Source: Sinorhizobium sp. RAC02 (GTDB lineage Bacteria; Pseudomonadota; Alphaproteobacteria; Rhizobiales; Rhizobiaceae). Taken from it: a DNA stretch of 64,000 nucleotides. Location of the stretch: positions 62,001 to 126,000 of the forward strand of contig NZ_CP016451.1 in assembly GCF_001713395.1 (NCBI RefSeq), read 5' to 3'. The notes beneath the pieces are model-generated. The model did not search any database and was not told where the DNA came from. It worked only from the letters and a program-made list of their open reading frames with translations. Positions 9,469 to 18,879 of this stretch are shown in pieces (position 1 is the first letter of the stretch; each line of letters begins with the position of its first letter). The translations under genes were made by a program, and so were the position numbers.

Positions 9469-9555
9469 GCATCAAATGTCAGGCAGATCGTCTACCCAGG
9501 GCGCTTCCTGAACTGGGCAGTGCATGGTAGTGCAAGCTCATAGGTGGAGAATGAC

Positions 9556-10020
9556 ATGAATTGGATCATCAGACCTTTTGAAGGTGCTTTCCCACTACGA
9601 TTTGGGATGAGTTCCGAAGAAGCAGAAAATAAGATTGGCCCAAACGAACATTTTATCATCAGACCGAGTGGCAATCGTCAAGAATACAGGGGAGATAGAT
9701 TTCCCGTTCTCACCTTTGATCCTGAAAATCAGCTGAAGGAGCTCATTTTCAGCAGCCATTGCGACCCCCTAATGCTGGATGACGTGTCACTATTCGCCAT
9801 GAATCCGGAACGCATCCTGAAAAGAATAAATGAAATCGGAAAAGAGCTATTTAAAGACGATTACTCTGTTTACGCTCCTCAGATCGGTCTTGCCTTGGTG
9901 GGATTTGAGGGCAAGGACGGCGATGAGAAATCGGTTACGCTTTTCAAAAGGGGAGCTTTGGACAGCAGAATTCCCGATGCTACGCCATGGAGCTGGATAC
10001 AATGGAACGCCGCTGAATAA
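9556..10020 (+). CDS. Uncharacterised small protein, immunity-like
   Basis: A 154-residue soluble protein with no family that I recognise. The pattern is an N-terminal FGMSSEEAENKIG helix, then alternating strands including FPVLTFDPENQLKELIFS, as in several small alpha/beta immunity proteins. I chose the ATG at 9556 because GGAGA lies 5 bases upstream; a GTG at 9544 is possible. Base composition here is AT-richer than in the flanking operons, which suggests recent transfer. It is flanked by palindromic repeats on both sides. Confidence 0.65.
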   Translation: MNWIIRPFEGAFPLRFGMSSEEAENKIGPNEHFIIRPSGNRQEYRGDRFPVLTFDPENQLKELIFSSHCDPLMLDDVSLFAMNPERILKRINEIGKELFKDDYSVYAPQIGLALVGFEGKDGDEKSVTLFKRGALDSRIPDATPWSWIQWNAAE

Positions 10021-10231
10021 GGCCAGCTTTGGGGACGCGGTCTCCATATCGCGCTTCCACTCCTTCCTGAGTAACCATTTTAAGGCTGCGGGCACGCCAG
10101 CGAATCTAAAGCTCGTTATCGTCAAAGGGCGATCCACCATTGCGTGAACTCCACCGCGTCAACGCCGTGGGGTACTCAGTGCGCCCACGACAACGCAGTG
10201 GATTTCACCGCAAAAGTCCATATCCTGCGAC

Positions 10232-10277
10232 GGTGCAAAACTCGGTCGCAATCAAGCTTTAATCGGGATTTTGCGAC
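10232..10277 (+). repeat. Intergenic palindromic repeat, copy 3
   Basis: Arms GGTGCAAAACTCGG and ATCGGGATTTTGCGAC surround TCGCAATCAAGCTTTA. A second partial copy (CCGCAAAAGTC ... CCTGCGAC) lies just upstream at 10209-10230. It ends 21 bp before the DUF6389 gene. Confidence 0.7.
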
Positions 10278-10298
10278 ATAGGACGTGAAGGACCGGAA

Positions 10299-10757
10299 AT
10301 GAGACAAGCTGGGATGACAGCGGACGAATATAAGACTGCGCTTCAAAGCATCCTGTCGGCTCACGTCCAGCCAGCCCTGGCACGTCTCGCCATCATAAAG
10401 CAGTCCCTTCCGCAGAAAGCGCGACAGGTCATGGTGGGAGTTCATCCGGGACAAAGCGAGGAAGGTTTCTTCGATATTGTCGTCCACCTGGATGGGCCGG
10501 ACCTTTATGTTCTTCAAAAGGCGATAGCGCCATACCGGTTCTTATTTGAAGTTAAGTACATCGACGGTCAAATGCAGCCCGATGTTCCCATGTTCGATCC
10601 GAATGAAGCCGCCTTCTCCGTAAACGATGCCATCGTGGATACCTGCACGGAGTGGGTTGAATGTCTTTGGCAACAGCTCGGCGGTGTCGGTCTTCCGGCC
10701 CTTGTTTTTGGAGAGGACGGTTATGGAACTGTGGGTAGTAAACCATTGCTCCCCTGA
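10299..10757 (+). CDS. DUF6389 family protein
   Basis: A 152-residue cytoplasmic protein. Recognisable DUF6389 features are EGFFDIVVHLDGPDLYVL in the middle and SVNDAIVDTCTEWVECLW followed by GVGLPALVFGEDGYGT at the C-terminus. The function is unknown; such genes occur singly in variable regions of proteobacterial genomes. The first ATG is used, with AAGGACCGGA upstream; an ATG at 10314 is an alternative. It lies between two palindromic repeats and precedes the secreted hydrolase by about 100 bp. Confidence 0.75.
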   Translation: MRQAGMTADEYKTALQSILSAHVQPALARLAIIKQSLPQKARQVMVGVHPGQSEEGFFDIVVHLDGPDLYVLQKAIAPYRFLFEVKYIDGQMQPDVPMFDPNEAAFSVNDAIVDTCTEWVECLWQQLGGVGLPALVFGEDGYGTVGSKPLLP

Positions 10758-10854
10758 GACCCTGATGAAGCGGGTCTCGCAGCGCCGCAAAGGTCTGGGT
10801 GATATATCGAGCAAGATCCGGAATTTTCGCGATAAAAGCACGCGAGACAGGTTC

Positions 10855-11610
10855 ATGCGTCTATTCAGTATAATTGTCGCTATCCTGGCCATTTTCTCTT
10901 TTCCAGCAGGAGCGAGCGCTCAAGCATCTCGGCAAAGCTTCACCGTGTCCACTCACAGCGGCGGGGTTCTGGTCGAGAGCTTCGGAAGTTGCGCGAACGC
11001 AATCTGCCCGGCCGTTCTGATCTTGAGCGGCAGCAGGGGCTTTGAAGCACCCGTTTATGACGAGATCGGCCAGACGTTCCGGGCGGCGGGCTTGAATGCC
11101 TATCTCGTTCATGTCCTGTCGGCGACCGACCTCGACGCCATCGCGAAAGCGGGCAGCGCGCGAGCGCGCATCGCCTATTATGCGCAGCGTTTGCCGGGCT
11201 GGATTTCCGCCGTTCAAGGTGTGGCCGCCCATTTTGACGAGCAATCGCGCCACGGCGGCAAGATCGGCGTTCTTGGAATCTCCCTCGGCGCGCAAATCGC
11301 CTCTGCGGCTTCGACCGGGCGAAGCGACATTGACGCCCTGGTGCTGGTCGATGGAGGTTTCCCGAACGGCTATTCGCAGCCTGTTCGCTCATTGCCGCCC
11401 CTGCATTTAATTTGGGGCAGCGCCGATCAGACTTTCCCCCTGTCGATTGGCCGGGAGTTTCAAAGGATGGCGCAGCAGCTTGGCGGAGCTGTTACCCTTG
11501 ATGCTTACGAGGGTGGCGAGCACGACTTTTTCTTGAGATCTGGAACCCGGAACGCTGGTGCAGCTCACCGGAGCGCCGCCGATTTTCTGGCATCGTATTT
11601 GTTGCGATAA
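10855..11610 (+). CDS. Secreted alpha/beta hydrolase, dienelactone hydrolase-like
   Basis: A 251-residue protein with a clear signal peptide (residues 1-22, ending ASAQA). The nucleophile elbow GISLG (141-145) carries Ser143. Asp191 (GSADQ) and His223 (GGEHDFF) complete a plausible triad. It should act in the periplasm on an ester or carbohydrate substrate that I cannot name. I start it at the ATG at 10855, which gives the signal peptide; the upstream in-frame sequence is non-coding. Short TCCGGAATTTTYGCG-like sequences related to the repeat family lie on both flanks (10816-10840 and 11603-11622). Confidence 0.8.
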   Translation: MRLFSIIVAILAIFSFPAGASAQASRQSFTVSTHSGGVLVESFGSCANAICPAVLILSGSRGFEAPVYDEIGQTFRAAGLNAYLVHVLSATDLDAIAKAGSARARIAYYAQRLPGWISAVQGVAAHFDEQSRHGGKIGVLGISLGAQIASAASTGRSDIDALVLVDGGFPNGYSQPVRSLPPLHLIWGSADQTFPLSIGREFQRMAQQLGGAVTLDAYEGGEHDFFLRSGTRNAGAAHRSAADFLASYLLR

Positions 11611-11626
11611 TCCGGAATTTTTCTAT

Positions 11627-11676
11627 GTTGCAAAAGTCGGGTTAACAGGTTGAGCTAAGCTCGGGATTTCTGCGAC
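11627..11676 (+). repeat. Intergenic palindromic repeat, copy 4
   Basis: Reads GTTGCAAAAGTCGG, a 19-bp spacer containing AGGTTGAGCTAAG, then CTCGGGATTTCTGCGAC. It directly follows the hydrolase gene and aligns with the reverse complement of copy 2 over 50 bp. Confidence 0.75.
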
Positions 11677-11736
11677 GGTCTATCTCAAACCCTTTGCGTC
11701 GGCGAGATCACTAAGACCAGTTGGAGAAGAAAGATC

Positions 11737-12250
11737 ATGACCGAGGAATCTCGAGGTTCAGTATGGACAGGCCTATATCGAACTGGATGGCTCATTTGAG
11801 GGAGCGATGGACGATTGCTTCGTCGGCCAGAGCAATGGCCTGTGCGGGGCACAGACGCCAGCAATATTGTTTCTGATGACCGGCCTGCACACCGGCATTA
11901 TTGGCATCACCATACGTCTGTTCGATGCCGATCCCGGTATCGATGAAAGCTGGGAGGAGATTGTGGAGGTCTCTTTTCAAGCACCCAAAGGGGAAATTAC
12001 TTTGATGGAATGGGCGGCCGATCAAGGCGTGGGCATGGCCGTGCCAGCCGGGTCCTATCGGGCGCGGTACCAAGGCAGGGCGATGCAGACCGCCAATGAA
12101 CTGGACACCAATGTCAATGACACCCCCGTTGATACCTATCGGCTGGACTTGTGGACCGCCCCGCTTGCCCCTGATCGTATCGTGAAGCAAACTTCAGCCG
12201 TCGCAGCTTACTGGCATGACTGGGCAAGTAAGCTCGTGGCTGCCGGATAA
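11737..12250 (+). pseudogene. ComJ-like protein gene with a frameshift near its start
   Basis: The ATG at 11737, preceded by GGAGAAGAAA, opens with MTEESRG and hits TGA at 11797. Removing one G near 11756 would read MTEESRVQYGQAYIELDG and join the long frame ending at 12250, giving about 170 residues. The long frame is clearly coding (MTGLHTGIIGITIRLFDADP, DESWEEIVEVSF, GSYRARYQGR, DTYRLDLW). It shares the layout of the protein at 17114, which I place in a ComJ-like fold. ComJ inhibits the NucA nuclease in Bacillus, so an inhibitory role is plausible. Internal initiation at 11807 would lose the first strand. A sequencing error is possible. Confidence 0.65.
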
Positions 12251-12268
12251 CTTCCGGCGGCCTCCCAT

Positions 12269-12328
12269 GTCGCGGAAATCCTAAAGCCTGTTACGTGACA
12301 GGAGTTAGTTGCTAAAGTCGTCGCAGGA
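12269..12328 (-). repeat. Intergenic palindromic repeat, copy 5
   Basis: Starts GTCGCGGAAATCCTAAAGCC, includes the inner palindrome CCTGTTACGTGACAGG and ends GTCGTCGCAGG. In reverse orientation it shares ACGTAACARGYTTTAGGATT with copy 1. It separates the ComJ-like pseudogene from the gene at 12341. Confidence 0.6.
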
Positions 12329-12340
12329 TTCGAGGTTCTT

Positions 12341-12859
12341 TTGAATGGGCAGCACGTATTGAGCAAGTTTGCATGGTCTGAACGGGCGAAAGACGCCGAG
12401 GAAGCACGAAGAGCTGTCAATACTTCTCCGCCAGCGCCCGAATTGGTCGAACGCTTTTACAATGCCATCAAAGCGGCTTACCCGCCAGGCTTCGGGGAGC
12501 ATTATGATCGGCTGAAAAACGGCGACGCGCGCGGTGTGGAGATGGCCATCGAATTCCTCGAAGCCGACCCGTGGTTCTTTCGATCCGGCTATATCAAGGC
12601 GAACCTCGCAAGATTTCTAAAACACGTTACCTTATCGAACCAGCAGGTTCGCCGATTGGAGAAGGTCTTACTCAAAATCGTTGACGAAAGAAATACGCAA
12701 GAATTTCGCAATTATTGCCGTCTCGCCCGCATTGTTGCCACCCCAACGTTGATAGAAGCCCTGAAAAAACGCCTGACAGATGACAATATCCATCACCGGC
12801 TCAGAGCAACGTGGATGCTTTTCGCCATCGAACAAGATAACATTTCGCGAAACCCCTGA
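12341..12859 (+). CDS. Uncharacterised helical protein
   Basis: A 172-residue, all-helical soluble protein that I do not recognise. The C-terminal half (LSNQQVRRLEKVLLKIVDE ... TPTLIEALKKRL ... HHRLRATWMLF) looks like two or three HEAT-type hairpins. The start is a TTG at 12341 with GAGG five bases upstream, next to the palindromic repeat; a second TTG at 12359 is possible. No partner gene is obvious, because the next gene has its own ribosome binding site and a signal peptide. Confidence 0.6.
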   Translation: MNGQHVLSKFAWSERAKDAEEARRAVNTSPPAPELVERFYNAIKAAYPPGFGEHYDRLKNGDARGVEMAIEFLEADPWFFRSGYIKANLARFLKHVTLSNQQVRRLEKVLLKIVDERNTQEFRNYCRLARIVATPTLIEALKKRLTDDNIHHRLRATWMLFAIEQDNISRNP

Positions 12860-12978
12860 CTTTTGATGCCAACCAATGGCGAGGATGGGTGATAGCGGCT
12901 CGTCTGCTTTTGGCTAGTTTGCCGGTCGGTATAGCCGCCGCGAGCTATGAGTGTGCGGATGCGAAGTGGAGGGTTTTC

Positions 12979-13797
12979 ATGAGGGCTGTTGCCATCAGCG
13001 TCGCCATAATCCTGCTGATTGGGAGCGGTCTGGGTGCGACGGCTGAAAGGGAGCCGCTTATCGACTTCATTGTTGCGCAGGGGTGCGCAGTCGGTCCCGC
13101 GACCCGCGTACTCGCGAATGATGCGGGATACGGGGATGATGAGATTGATGCTCTCATCGCCCAGGCGGACGCCCTGGTGGGAACCATCCGCACAGGGGAC
13201 TGGATCGTCCTGCCCTCCAGCGTCTGCCGTATCCGGCCGCCCCAGGTGCGCAGCGAAATCCGGATTGACGACACGGACGTGGAGGCACTGACCTCGCCAA
13301 TCGATGCTTACGCCGAGTTCGGCGATCGCGGCTGCTTTCTCGACGGATCCGGGCTCATGGAGCGCACCCAGAAGACGAGGGGTTGGAATTTGGAGCGGGC
13401 GCACCTGGAATACGTTCGCTTCCTTGCCGAAAACCTGCGTACCGGCGACCTGGCATTCTACAAGAACGACCCACTAAGCACGCCGGCTGGCTTTCAGATC
13501 CTGACGGGCCCTTGTGCGGACGTGCCGGAGATCGACGCGATCCGGCACTCGCAAGCCCTGCGTGACCGGGAGTTCGACACACTGATCCGGGCGGACGCTC
13601 CCAACGTCGTTTGCGGACGGGACAGCAGCCCGAGCTACCTCTTCCCGGAAATTGTTCAAGAGCGAACCGGAGGCGAAAACACCAATGCCTGGTTGTCGGC
13701 TGAGGTGAGGTTCATCGCAATTGGCGCCGGTTGGTATATTGGAAGCGGTGCCACGCAGAAGGGGATACCGCGCCCGCCTCTCTGCCATTTCGAGTAA
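12979..13797 (+). CDS. Secreted uncharacterised protein
   Basis: A 272-residue exported protein. The signal peptide spans residues 1-22 (VAISVAIILLIGSGLGATA). The ATG at 12979 is chosen because GGAGGG lies 5 bases upstream. Six cysteines in the mature part (QGCAVG, SVCRI, RGCFLD, GPCADV, VVCGRD, PLCHF) suggest disulphide bonds in the periplasm. The N-terminal part has a small helical repeat (VLANDAGYGDDEIDALIAQAD). No family is recognised. It is one of several exported orphans in this island. Confidence 0.7.
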   Translation: MRAVAISVAIILLIGSGLGATAEREPLIDFIVAQGCAVGPATRVLANDAGYGDDEIDALIAQADALVGTIRTGDWIVLPSSVCRIRPPQVRSEIRIDDTDVEALTSPIDAYAEFGDRGCFLDGSGLMERTQKTRGWNLERAHLEYVRFLAENLRTGDLAFYKNDPLSTPAGFQILTGPCADVPEIDAIRHSQALRDREFDTLIRADAPNVVCGRDSSPSYLFPEIVQERTGGENTNAWLSAEVRFIAIGAGWYIGSGATQKGIPRPPLCHFE

Positions 13798-13860
13798 TGT
13801 CTGCTTCTCCGAACGGAACCAGAGGCTTTGAATCGCCGTCATGGGTCGCGTCGGTGGATC

Positions 13861-13888
13861 GGAAACTTCGCAACCGATTTTTTGCGAC
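13861..13888 (+). repeat. Intergenic palindromic repeat, partial copy 6
   Basis: Only AAACTTCGCAACCGATT and TTTTGCGAC remain. This looks like a copy with the centre deleted. It lies between the secreted protein gene and the gene at 14055. Confidence 0.4.
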
Positions 13889-14054
13889 AGAACGTCCCCT
13901 GAACTTTCAGCATCGCCGCGGCCACCCGTCAAGCATTTGAGGCGTCGCAATGCTCCACCGCGTAAGCCTGATCTTGTCGAGCGATCTTCCAATTCCACGC
14001 CGCCACATTTATATAGTGATCATATTACGCAAAGCCGTAAATAAGGGAACGTGC

Positions 14055-14855
14055 ATGAGCAACTCGACTGCCAACCCCTATCAAAAGGCTTTCATAGGCG
14101 CGGCAGCTATTGCGTTTCTTTACACACTCTTGCTGGCGTTTGCCGCGACGCGCAGGGTCGAGAACGAGTTTGAAGCAGACAATTGGGGCTACGTGCTTGG
14201 GCTGTTTGTTTTCACAACACTGATCGGAACGCTGGCCGCAGGCTACTGGGCGCAAAAGTCATCAAAAGATCTGTCGTTCGTGCGTGTGGCGCTGCGGGGA
14301 GCCGCCATCGCGTTCTGCCTGCTACTTCTGCAAGGGATCGGCAAATTTGCCGAGCAGCGGGAGATGTTGGTGGCGAGGACCGAGGCAATCGCCCAATGGA
14401 AGCTCAAGCCGATGCCGGTGCAAGCAGCCTGGCCTGAAGGCTGGCGCGTGCAACCGGTTTCGTTCAACGATCAACTGTCGGGCTTTATGCAGGTAGCTGA
14501 AAGAGAAACTGCTAATACGGTTAGCTTCGCGTCGCTTGCCTGTGCGTATCGTTCGACACTCTCGGCCAACCGGCGATTTGACGAAGTGCTTAAAGGCACC
14601 GCGGATGGTTTCTTTGCCAAATTCAAGGCACAGGGCATTGAACTTGTCTCCGGCGTGACAGGCGACGGGGCGATAGGTCCGTATGCAGGGCGGCGGCTGG
14701 AATTCGACAACAAGGGCGGCGCGGTCGCCCTCCACGGAGAGATTGTGACCGCGGACGCGCCGGCCTGCCGCCTGCTCATAATCGTCTACCACGCGGGGGA
14801 ACCATACGACGCGATGAAGGGGGTCATGGACAGATTCAAGGCGTCAGTCAAATAG
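14055..14855 (+). CDS. Membrane-anchored uncharacterised protein
   Basis: A 266-residue protein with three N-terminal transmembrane helices (about residues 13-31, 46-66 and 80-98), followed by a soluble domain (about 120-266) probably outside the cytoplasm. That domain has strands and a final helix (ITVYHAGEPYDAMK-like end, MDRFKASVK) that recall PsbP/DcrB-type folds, but I cannot assign it. The ATG at 14055 has AAGGGAAC upstream. The next 477 bp carry no clear gene. Confidence 0.65.
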   Translation: MSNSTANPYQKAFIGAAAIAFLYTLLLAFAATRRVENEFEADNWGYVLGLFVFTTLIGTLAAGYWAQKSSKDLSFVRVALRGAAIAFCLLLLQGIGKFAEQREMLVARTEAIAQWKLKPMPVQAAWPEGWRVQPVSFNDQLSGFMQVAERETANTVSFASLACAYRSTLSANRRFDEVLKGTADGFFAKFKAQGIELVSGVTGDGAIGPYAGRRLEFDNKGGAVALHGEIVTADAPACRLLIIVYHAGEPYDAMKGVMDRFKASVK

Positions 14856-15332
14856 CTCGCTTATCGGCTTTATCATAAGCGCTAATTTCCCAGCACCTTT
14901 TCGCGTCGAGGTCTCTGCCGAATGAAGTGTCCACTTAAAATAGGTGGACATCAATAGACGAAGAGCAGGACTGCGTGCGCGGTTGGTGGGACGTGACGGG
15001 CGACGCCGCTGTGATCCACATTGCTGATAGCGGCTGTCCCACTCGGATTTTTGTACGCGTCCAGTGGAGGCGAAAAGCTATATCCCAACATGCCCACAGC
15101 AGCGCAGCGCTGCTGGCCGAACGCGCCGCGTGGCTGTCAAAGCGTGGGCCAACGAGAACGCCGACAATATCAGCAAGCGGGCGGCGATCGGCCATGGCTG
15201 CGAACGTGCGTGTTTTCAAATCCTCGGCTACCGGACCAGCTATTCCACACAATCTGGCAAGTCATCGTGATCTGAATATGACCCGAGACGGGGTGACCGA
15301 CCGTCTCCGTGCCGCGGCCCCCGATTCTTGCT
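14856..15332. other. Intergenic region without a recognisable gene
   Basis: Reading frames exist on both strands here, but none looks like a real protein and none has a good ribosome binding site. The only structure is the hairpin at 14928-14950. The region may be decayed coding sequence. Confidence 0.5.
14928..14950. repeat. Inverted repeat TGTCCAC...GTGGACA
   Basis: TGTCCAC and GTGGACA are perfect 7-bp arms around TTAAAATAG. TGTCCA ends are also typical of some IS3-family elements, so this may be a scar or an AT-loop hairpin. It lies 73 bp after the gene ending at 14855. Confidence 0.5.
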
Positions 15333-15824
15333 TCAAATCGAAGACAAACGGGTTGTGTATTCCGGGTTCGAAGCCGCGTAGACCACGTCAATCAGGCTGG
15401 CGTCAGCATAGGCATTTCTGTTGGTGAGATGCCCGTCATAGCCGCCGACCTTGGTGAGCGTAGTGCCATTGCGCCAGACCAGCATGAGCCCGTGCTCTTC
15501 CTCCCAGCCGCAGTTTGCCTCCATCACCACATACCAGTTGTCATCGTCCTTCCGGCCTTTCTGCACATCGATCTCGCCGCCCGGCGTGACATATTTCCAG
15601 ATATCCGCTGGCGTCTCTGGCACTCCCATCTCTTCGTCCAGCCAATCCTCGCCGCCAACGGCTTCGTGGTAATCCCTGTAATAAGCGAAGACGTGATGGG
15701 AATCGCTGATGCGGTCCGCCCTGGTCAGCGCGAGAAACGAGGCCAGTGCCGCGGCGGCGCCCTCGTTGCTTACCTCCTCAAGCACCTCGACTTCGGCATT
15801 GTCAAAATAGGGCACTTTGAGCAT
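15333..15824 (-). CDS. DUF6985-type immunity-like protein
   Basis: A 163-residue acidic soluble protein. The core WKYVTPGGEIDVQKG, DDDNWYVVMEANCGWEEEHG and TKVGGYDGHLTN is the DUF6985 pattern as I know it: a Trp-rich beta domain with a conserved EEEHGL and DGHLT. The ATG at 15824 has AAGGAG ideally spaced. DUF6985 proteins are predicted immunity factors; the toxin is unknown. It points against most neighbours. A related C-terminal domain occurs in the fusion protein at 28856. Confidence 0.7.
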   Translation of the reverse strand: MLKVPYFDNAEVEVLEEVSNEGAAAALASFLALTRADRISDSHHVFAYYRDYHEAVGGEDWLDEEMGVPETPADIWKYVTPGGEIDVQKGRKDDDNWYVVMEANCGWEEEHGLMLVWRNGTTLTKVGGYDGHLTNRNAYADASLIDVVYAASNPEYTTRLSSI

Positions 15825-15849
15825 TGATCACTCCTTGGGCTGCGTCACT

Positions 15850-15923
15850 GCCGCCGAAATCCCGACGTTACCAGATTTTTATAGCTGATTTTTGCGGCGG
15901 CCAAAATTCCGGATTTCTGTAAC
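15850..15923 (+). repeat. Intergenic palindromic repeats, nested copies 7a and 7b
   Basis: GCCGCCGAAATCCCGACG at 15850 pairs with TGATTTTTGCGGCGG ending at 15900. GTTACCAGATTT at 15867 pairs with CCGGATTTCTGTAAC ending at 15922. Two overlapping family members therefore seem to be nested. They lie in the 315-bp gap 15825-16139, which has no gene. Confidence 0.6.
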
Positions 15924-16111
15924 ACAGTTGCCTTTGTCGGTGGGCGCACGGCTGAGTAAAAACAGGCAGTACAAAAGACGATTGTTGCCTCAAAGGTGGG
16001 GCAGGTGCCACGTCAGCGATTGTCGTGGGAAAGACATGCGGTGGGCGGCAGAAGATGTTGCTGGGTTTGCCACCACAGGAATCTGTCAGGTACTATCAGC
16101 TTCGTGAATCG

Positions 16112-16129
16112 TTGGGGATTCCGCGATAG
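16112..16129 (+). repeat. Palindromic repeat family, half-copy 8
   Basis: TTGGGGATTCCGCGATAG resembles the right arm only. It lies 10 bp before the SUKH gene and overlaps its ribosome binding site region. Confidence 0.35.
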
Positions 16130-16139
16130 GTGACGAGCA

Positions 16140-16931
16140 ATGTGGCATGGGGACGAAATGGCAAGTCATCGAGAGACCAGCTCACCCCAGCAGACCATCC
16201 AGTCTTCTCCTTCCTCTCCCTCTAAAGACGACACCGAGGAGCTGTTCCGCCACCTGTTGAACCAGCGCGAGGCTCGAGCCGATCTGACAGACCGCGAAAA
16301 GAATCTGCTGAGACAGCCCGTCACCTCTGTGAGCGTGGACAACATTTTCACCTGGCATCTGAGCCAGCACTCGATCATCGAGAACGAAACGGATCCCGAA
16401 CTCATCAGGCGACGTATCTGGCAGAGACGTGTTGGCGTAAAAGAGTGTGGGCGACTGACCGAGGAGCAGATTACCGTGCAGGAAAAACGGCTGGGCGTTC
16501 GTCTGCCGGCTCTATGGCGTGATGTCTACAAGCATTTCAACGGCGGCTGGGTCGATACCCTGCGTTGGGGAGATATGGATAACCCCGGAATCGATGACAT
16601 TGTGCCGGTCCCCCAGTCGAGCCATCAATATCTGGCGCTGGAGGACGTTGCACGTCTGCGCGATATCCTGCCTGTGGAATGGGAAGAGCTTGAATATGGC
16701 ATTCTGGATTGCAGCGGCCTCGATTCACGACTGATCGCAATTGCTCTTGCGGGTAGCGAGGCGGTTCTGCTGGACTATCGGGAAAGTGACGAACCCCGCG
16801 TCTGTCTCGCGCATTTCGATAAGTACGATGATAATCCGCTGGCTGGTTGGGAAACGGATGAGTTCACCTTCTGGTGGCCGGACATGGAGGTATTCTTTCG
16901 CGGCCTTTACCAGCAAAGCCGGATCGTATGA
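16140..16931 (+). CDS. SMI1/KNR4 (SUKH) family protein
   Basis: A 263-residue cytoplasmic protein. The SUKH signature [18 protein letters not shown] followed by [13 protein letters not shown] lies at about residues 109-140. The domain continues through the [18 protein letters not shown] and [23 protein letters not shown] strands to the end. Residues 1-100 form a charged helical N-terminal extension rich in Ser, Pro and Gln. SUKH proteins are among the most common immunity proteins of nuclease-type toxins, binding and neutralising them in the cytoplasm. No toxin gene is adjacent. AGGTGA precedes the ATG at 16140; an ATG at 16158 is an alternative. Confidence 0.85.
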   Translation: MWHGDEMASHRETSSPQQTIQSSPSSPSKDDTEELFRHLLNQREARADLTDREKNLLRQPVTSVSVDNIFTWHLSQHSIIENETDPELIRRRIWQRRVGVKECGRLTEEQITVQEKRLGVRLPALWRDVYKHFNGGWVDTLRWGDMDNPGIDDIVPVPQSSHQYLALEDVARLRDILPVEWEELEYGILDCSGLDSRLIAIALAGSEAVLLDYRESDEPRVCLAHFDKYDDNPLAGWETDEFTFWWPDMEVFFRGLYQQSRIV

Positions 16932-17113
16932 TGCCAGCATCGATGAGCTCAGAGCGTAGTATCGGCGTTGAAAACCGCAAGATCCTATGCTTGCCGCCTC
17001 GCGGATTGCGGGCGAAAAAATGCACCGCGGCTTGCAGTAATTTTCCGGCAACTACGGACGTGATCGATATAATCACTCTCCAGAGATTAAACGCCACAAG
17101 ACGAGGCATCCAT

Positions 17114-17671
17114 TTGAATCGCCGCACCCTACTCGCAATAGGAATGCTTGGGTTGACAGCGCCCTTAGCCGCTCGGGCAGCCACGTTTCAGATTCTCTAT
17201 CAGGGCAATCTCCTGGCCGATTATTTCCAGATCTATCTGCGCGACGAGGCACATCCCGGTCTACCCGACGACTACAGCGACGAAGTGATCGCCCGCCGGC
17301 TTATGGTCGGGCCTTATGCGGTCATTCTCCATACGGCGCGCAATATGACCGTGCCGGTCCGCGTCGAATGGCACGACCAACGCCCCACCTTCGATCTCGA
17401 CGCCTACCAGCACGTTGTCGAAGCTTGCTTCGATTGCCCCTCGGGTCAACTCGTGCTGGCTGGCATGACGGATTACGAACCCACTGCTCCGCGGCTTTCG
17501 GTGAAAGCAGGTCCGCTCGGCGTCCGCGCCAGCCTTTCCGGCCTCGATACCCTCAGCGAGGATGGTCTCGTAGGAGATGATCGCTACGTGGTGCAGCTTT
17601 GGCCCGGAACAGAACCGGAAGCCGTTCGCGTCCTGAAGGCATGGCCCGGCAGAGGAATGATAGAGCAATGA
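17114..17671 (+). CDS. Exported ComJ-like protein
   Basis: A 185-residue protein with a signal peptide (residues 1-22, ending AARA). The TTG start at 17114 has GAGG seven bases upstream and gives the signal peptide. The mature part ([54 protein letters not shown]) follows the ComJ/nuclease-inhibitor pattern of small beta proteins. Its strand order parallels the frameshifted protein at 11737, so the two are probably paralogues, one exported and one cytoplasmic. The stop overlaps the next start in an ATGA, so it is coupled to the DUF1963 gene. The ComJ link is by motif resemblance only. Confidence 0.65.
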   Translation: MNRRTLLAIGMLGLTAPLAARAATFQILYQGNLLADYFQIYLRDEAHPGLPDDYSDEVIARRLMVGPYAVILHTARNMTVPVRVEWHDQRPTFDLDAYQHVVEACFDCPSGQLVLAGMTDYEPTAPRLSVKAGPLGVRASLSGLDTLSEDGLVGDDRYVVQLWPGTEPEAVRVLKAWPGRGMIEQ

Positions 17672-18879
17672 AAATGGGGATGGCCTTGGCCTTTGTGATG
17701 GCCTTCATGGAGGTGGCTATGGCGCAGCAGATCGGAGAATTCCATGTCCACAAACAGGGATCGTTACCTTTGCCAGCCGTCTCGTTGGAAACAGTGCCGC
17801 ACGCGGAAGCGTCTATTCCGCTCGGCGCAAGCAAGATGGGTGGGGCCGCCGATCTGCCACACGGCATGCCCTGGCCAATGCGCCCGCCTTATGCAGATGC
17901 CCAGATCAAACTAGAACACTATCGCTCGCTGATTGGTGCGACGTTGTCAAAAGCCGGAATCGCACCTGACTGGATGGCGCCGGACGAGGGCAGACATTTC
18001 GTCGAGGAGCAAAGGCGTATCGAAAAGGAGGTAGTTGAGGGAACCCTGGCGTTGCTTCCGAAGGAACAGGCAGATGAGATGCGCCCGCTACTTGAATCCC
18101 AGACCACCTACACGCCGGAACGCGCCCGCGAAGAGGCGCGTGATCCCATTCTGCAGGCGCAGATGGTCGGAAAGAGCTTTCCCTTATCCTTCATCGCACA
18201 GCTCGACCTCGGTACACTCTCCGCTCAGCCCGGATTCGACCCCGACCTGCCGAATAATGGGCGGCTGATGCTATTCTATGACCTGCTGGAAACACCCCCT
18301 GGCTGGGAGCCGAGTTCGCGTGTCGGGTTCCGTCTGATCTGGGATGATACGCCGGCGGCGGATTTGATACGAGCGTCGGTTCCAGCTACGTTGAGCGAGG
18401 TTCAATACCGGGAGAAACTGGTTCTCAAACCTGCACTTATTGTTCCCCACAGCGTCGTAACGCCCATCTCGCCGAGCGTAAAAGCATGGGACGCAAATCT
18501 GCTCGATCAAGCATCATCGCAACAATTCGGTGAGGGACCTTATTGGTCCTATATGGCTTGGCTGTCGCGTTTCGGTTCGTCGGATGAACCCGGGCGCGCA
18601 AACCATCAACTGGGGGGCTGGCCGCAGCCACAGCAGAACGGAATGCAGGCACGCGCTCAACTCGCCTCGAATGGCGTTTCTGCCGGAACGGCCGACGCAT
18701 ATGACTCGTCAGAGGCCAAAGAGATTCTAAAGGGCGCGGCGGATTGGAAGCTCGTTTTGCAGGTGGGCGTTGATGAAGCGGTTGGTCTGCGTGGCGGAGC
18801 CTACTATGTCCTGATGCGCCGCGACGATCTTCTGGCACGTCGTTTCGATCAGGCCTGGGTCGTTCACCAATCGGATTGA
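17668..18879 (+). CDS. Exported DUF1963 (YwqG-like) protein
   Basis: A 403-residue protein with a signal peptide (residues 1-20, ending AMAQ). A DUF1963 core is visible: [42 protein letters not shown] and, near the end, [30 protein letters not shown]1963/YwqG proteins are usually cytoplasmic and frequent in immunity gene arrays, so an exported form is unusual. It is translationally coupled to the ComJ-like gene. A second, cytoplasmic DUF1963 protein lies at 25774. A periplasmic protective role is inference. Confidence 0.75.
   Translation: MKMGMALAFVMAFMEVAMAQQIGEFHVHKQGSLPLPAVSLETVPHAEASIPLGASKMGGAADLPHGMPWPMRPPYADAQIKLEHYRSLIGATLSKAGIAPDWMAPDEGRHFVEEQRRIEKEVVEGTLALLPKEQADEMRPLLESQTTYTPERAREEARDPILQAQMVGKSFPLSFIAQLDLGTLSAQPGFDPDLPNNGRLMLFYDLLETPPGWEPSSRVGFRLIWDDTPAADLIRASVPATLSEVQYREKLVLKPALIVPHSVVTPISPSVKAWDANLLDQASSQQFGEGPYWSYMAWLSRFGSSDEPGRANHQLGGWPQPQQNGMQARAQLASNGVSAGTADAYDSSEAKEILKGAADWKLVLQVGVDEAVGLRGGAYYVLMRRDDLLARRFDQAWVVHQSD

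Noticed and set aside
11792..12190. Minus-strand frame opposite the ComJ-like pseudogene
   Set aside because: It is a mirror of the plus-strand coding frame, with no ribosome binding site and no protein-like pattern.
8858..15923. Integron attC sites as the explanation for the palindromic repeats
   Set aside because: The arms lack the GTTRRRY/RYYYAAC core pair, copies lie in both orientations, and no integron integrase is seen.
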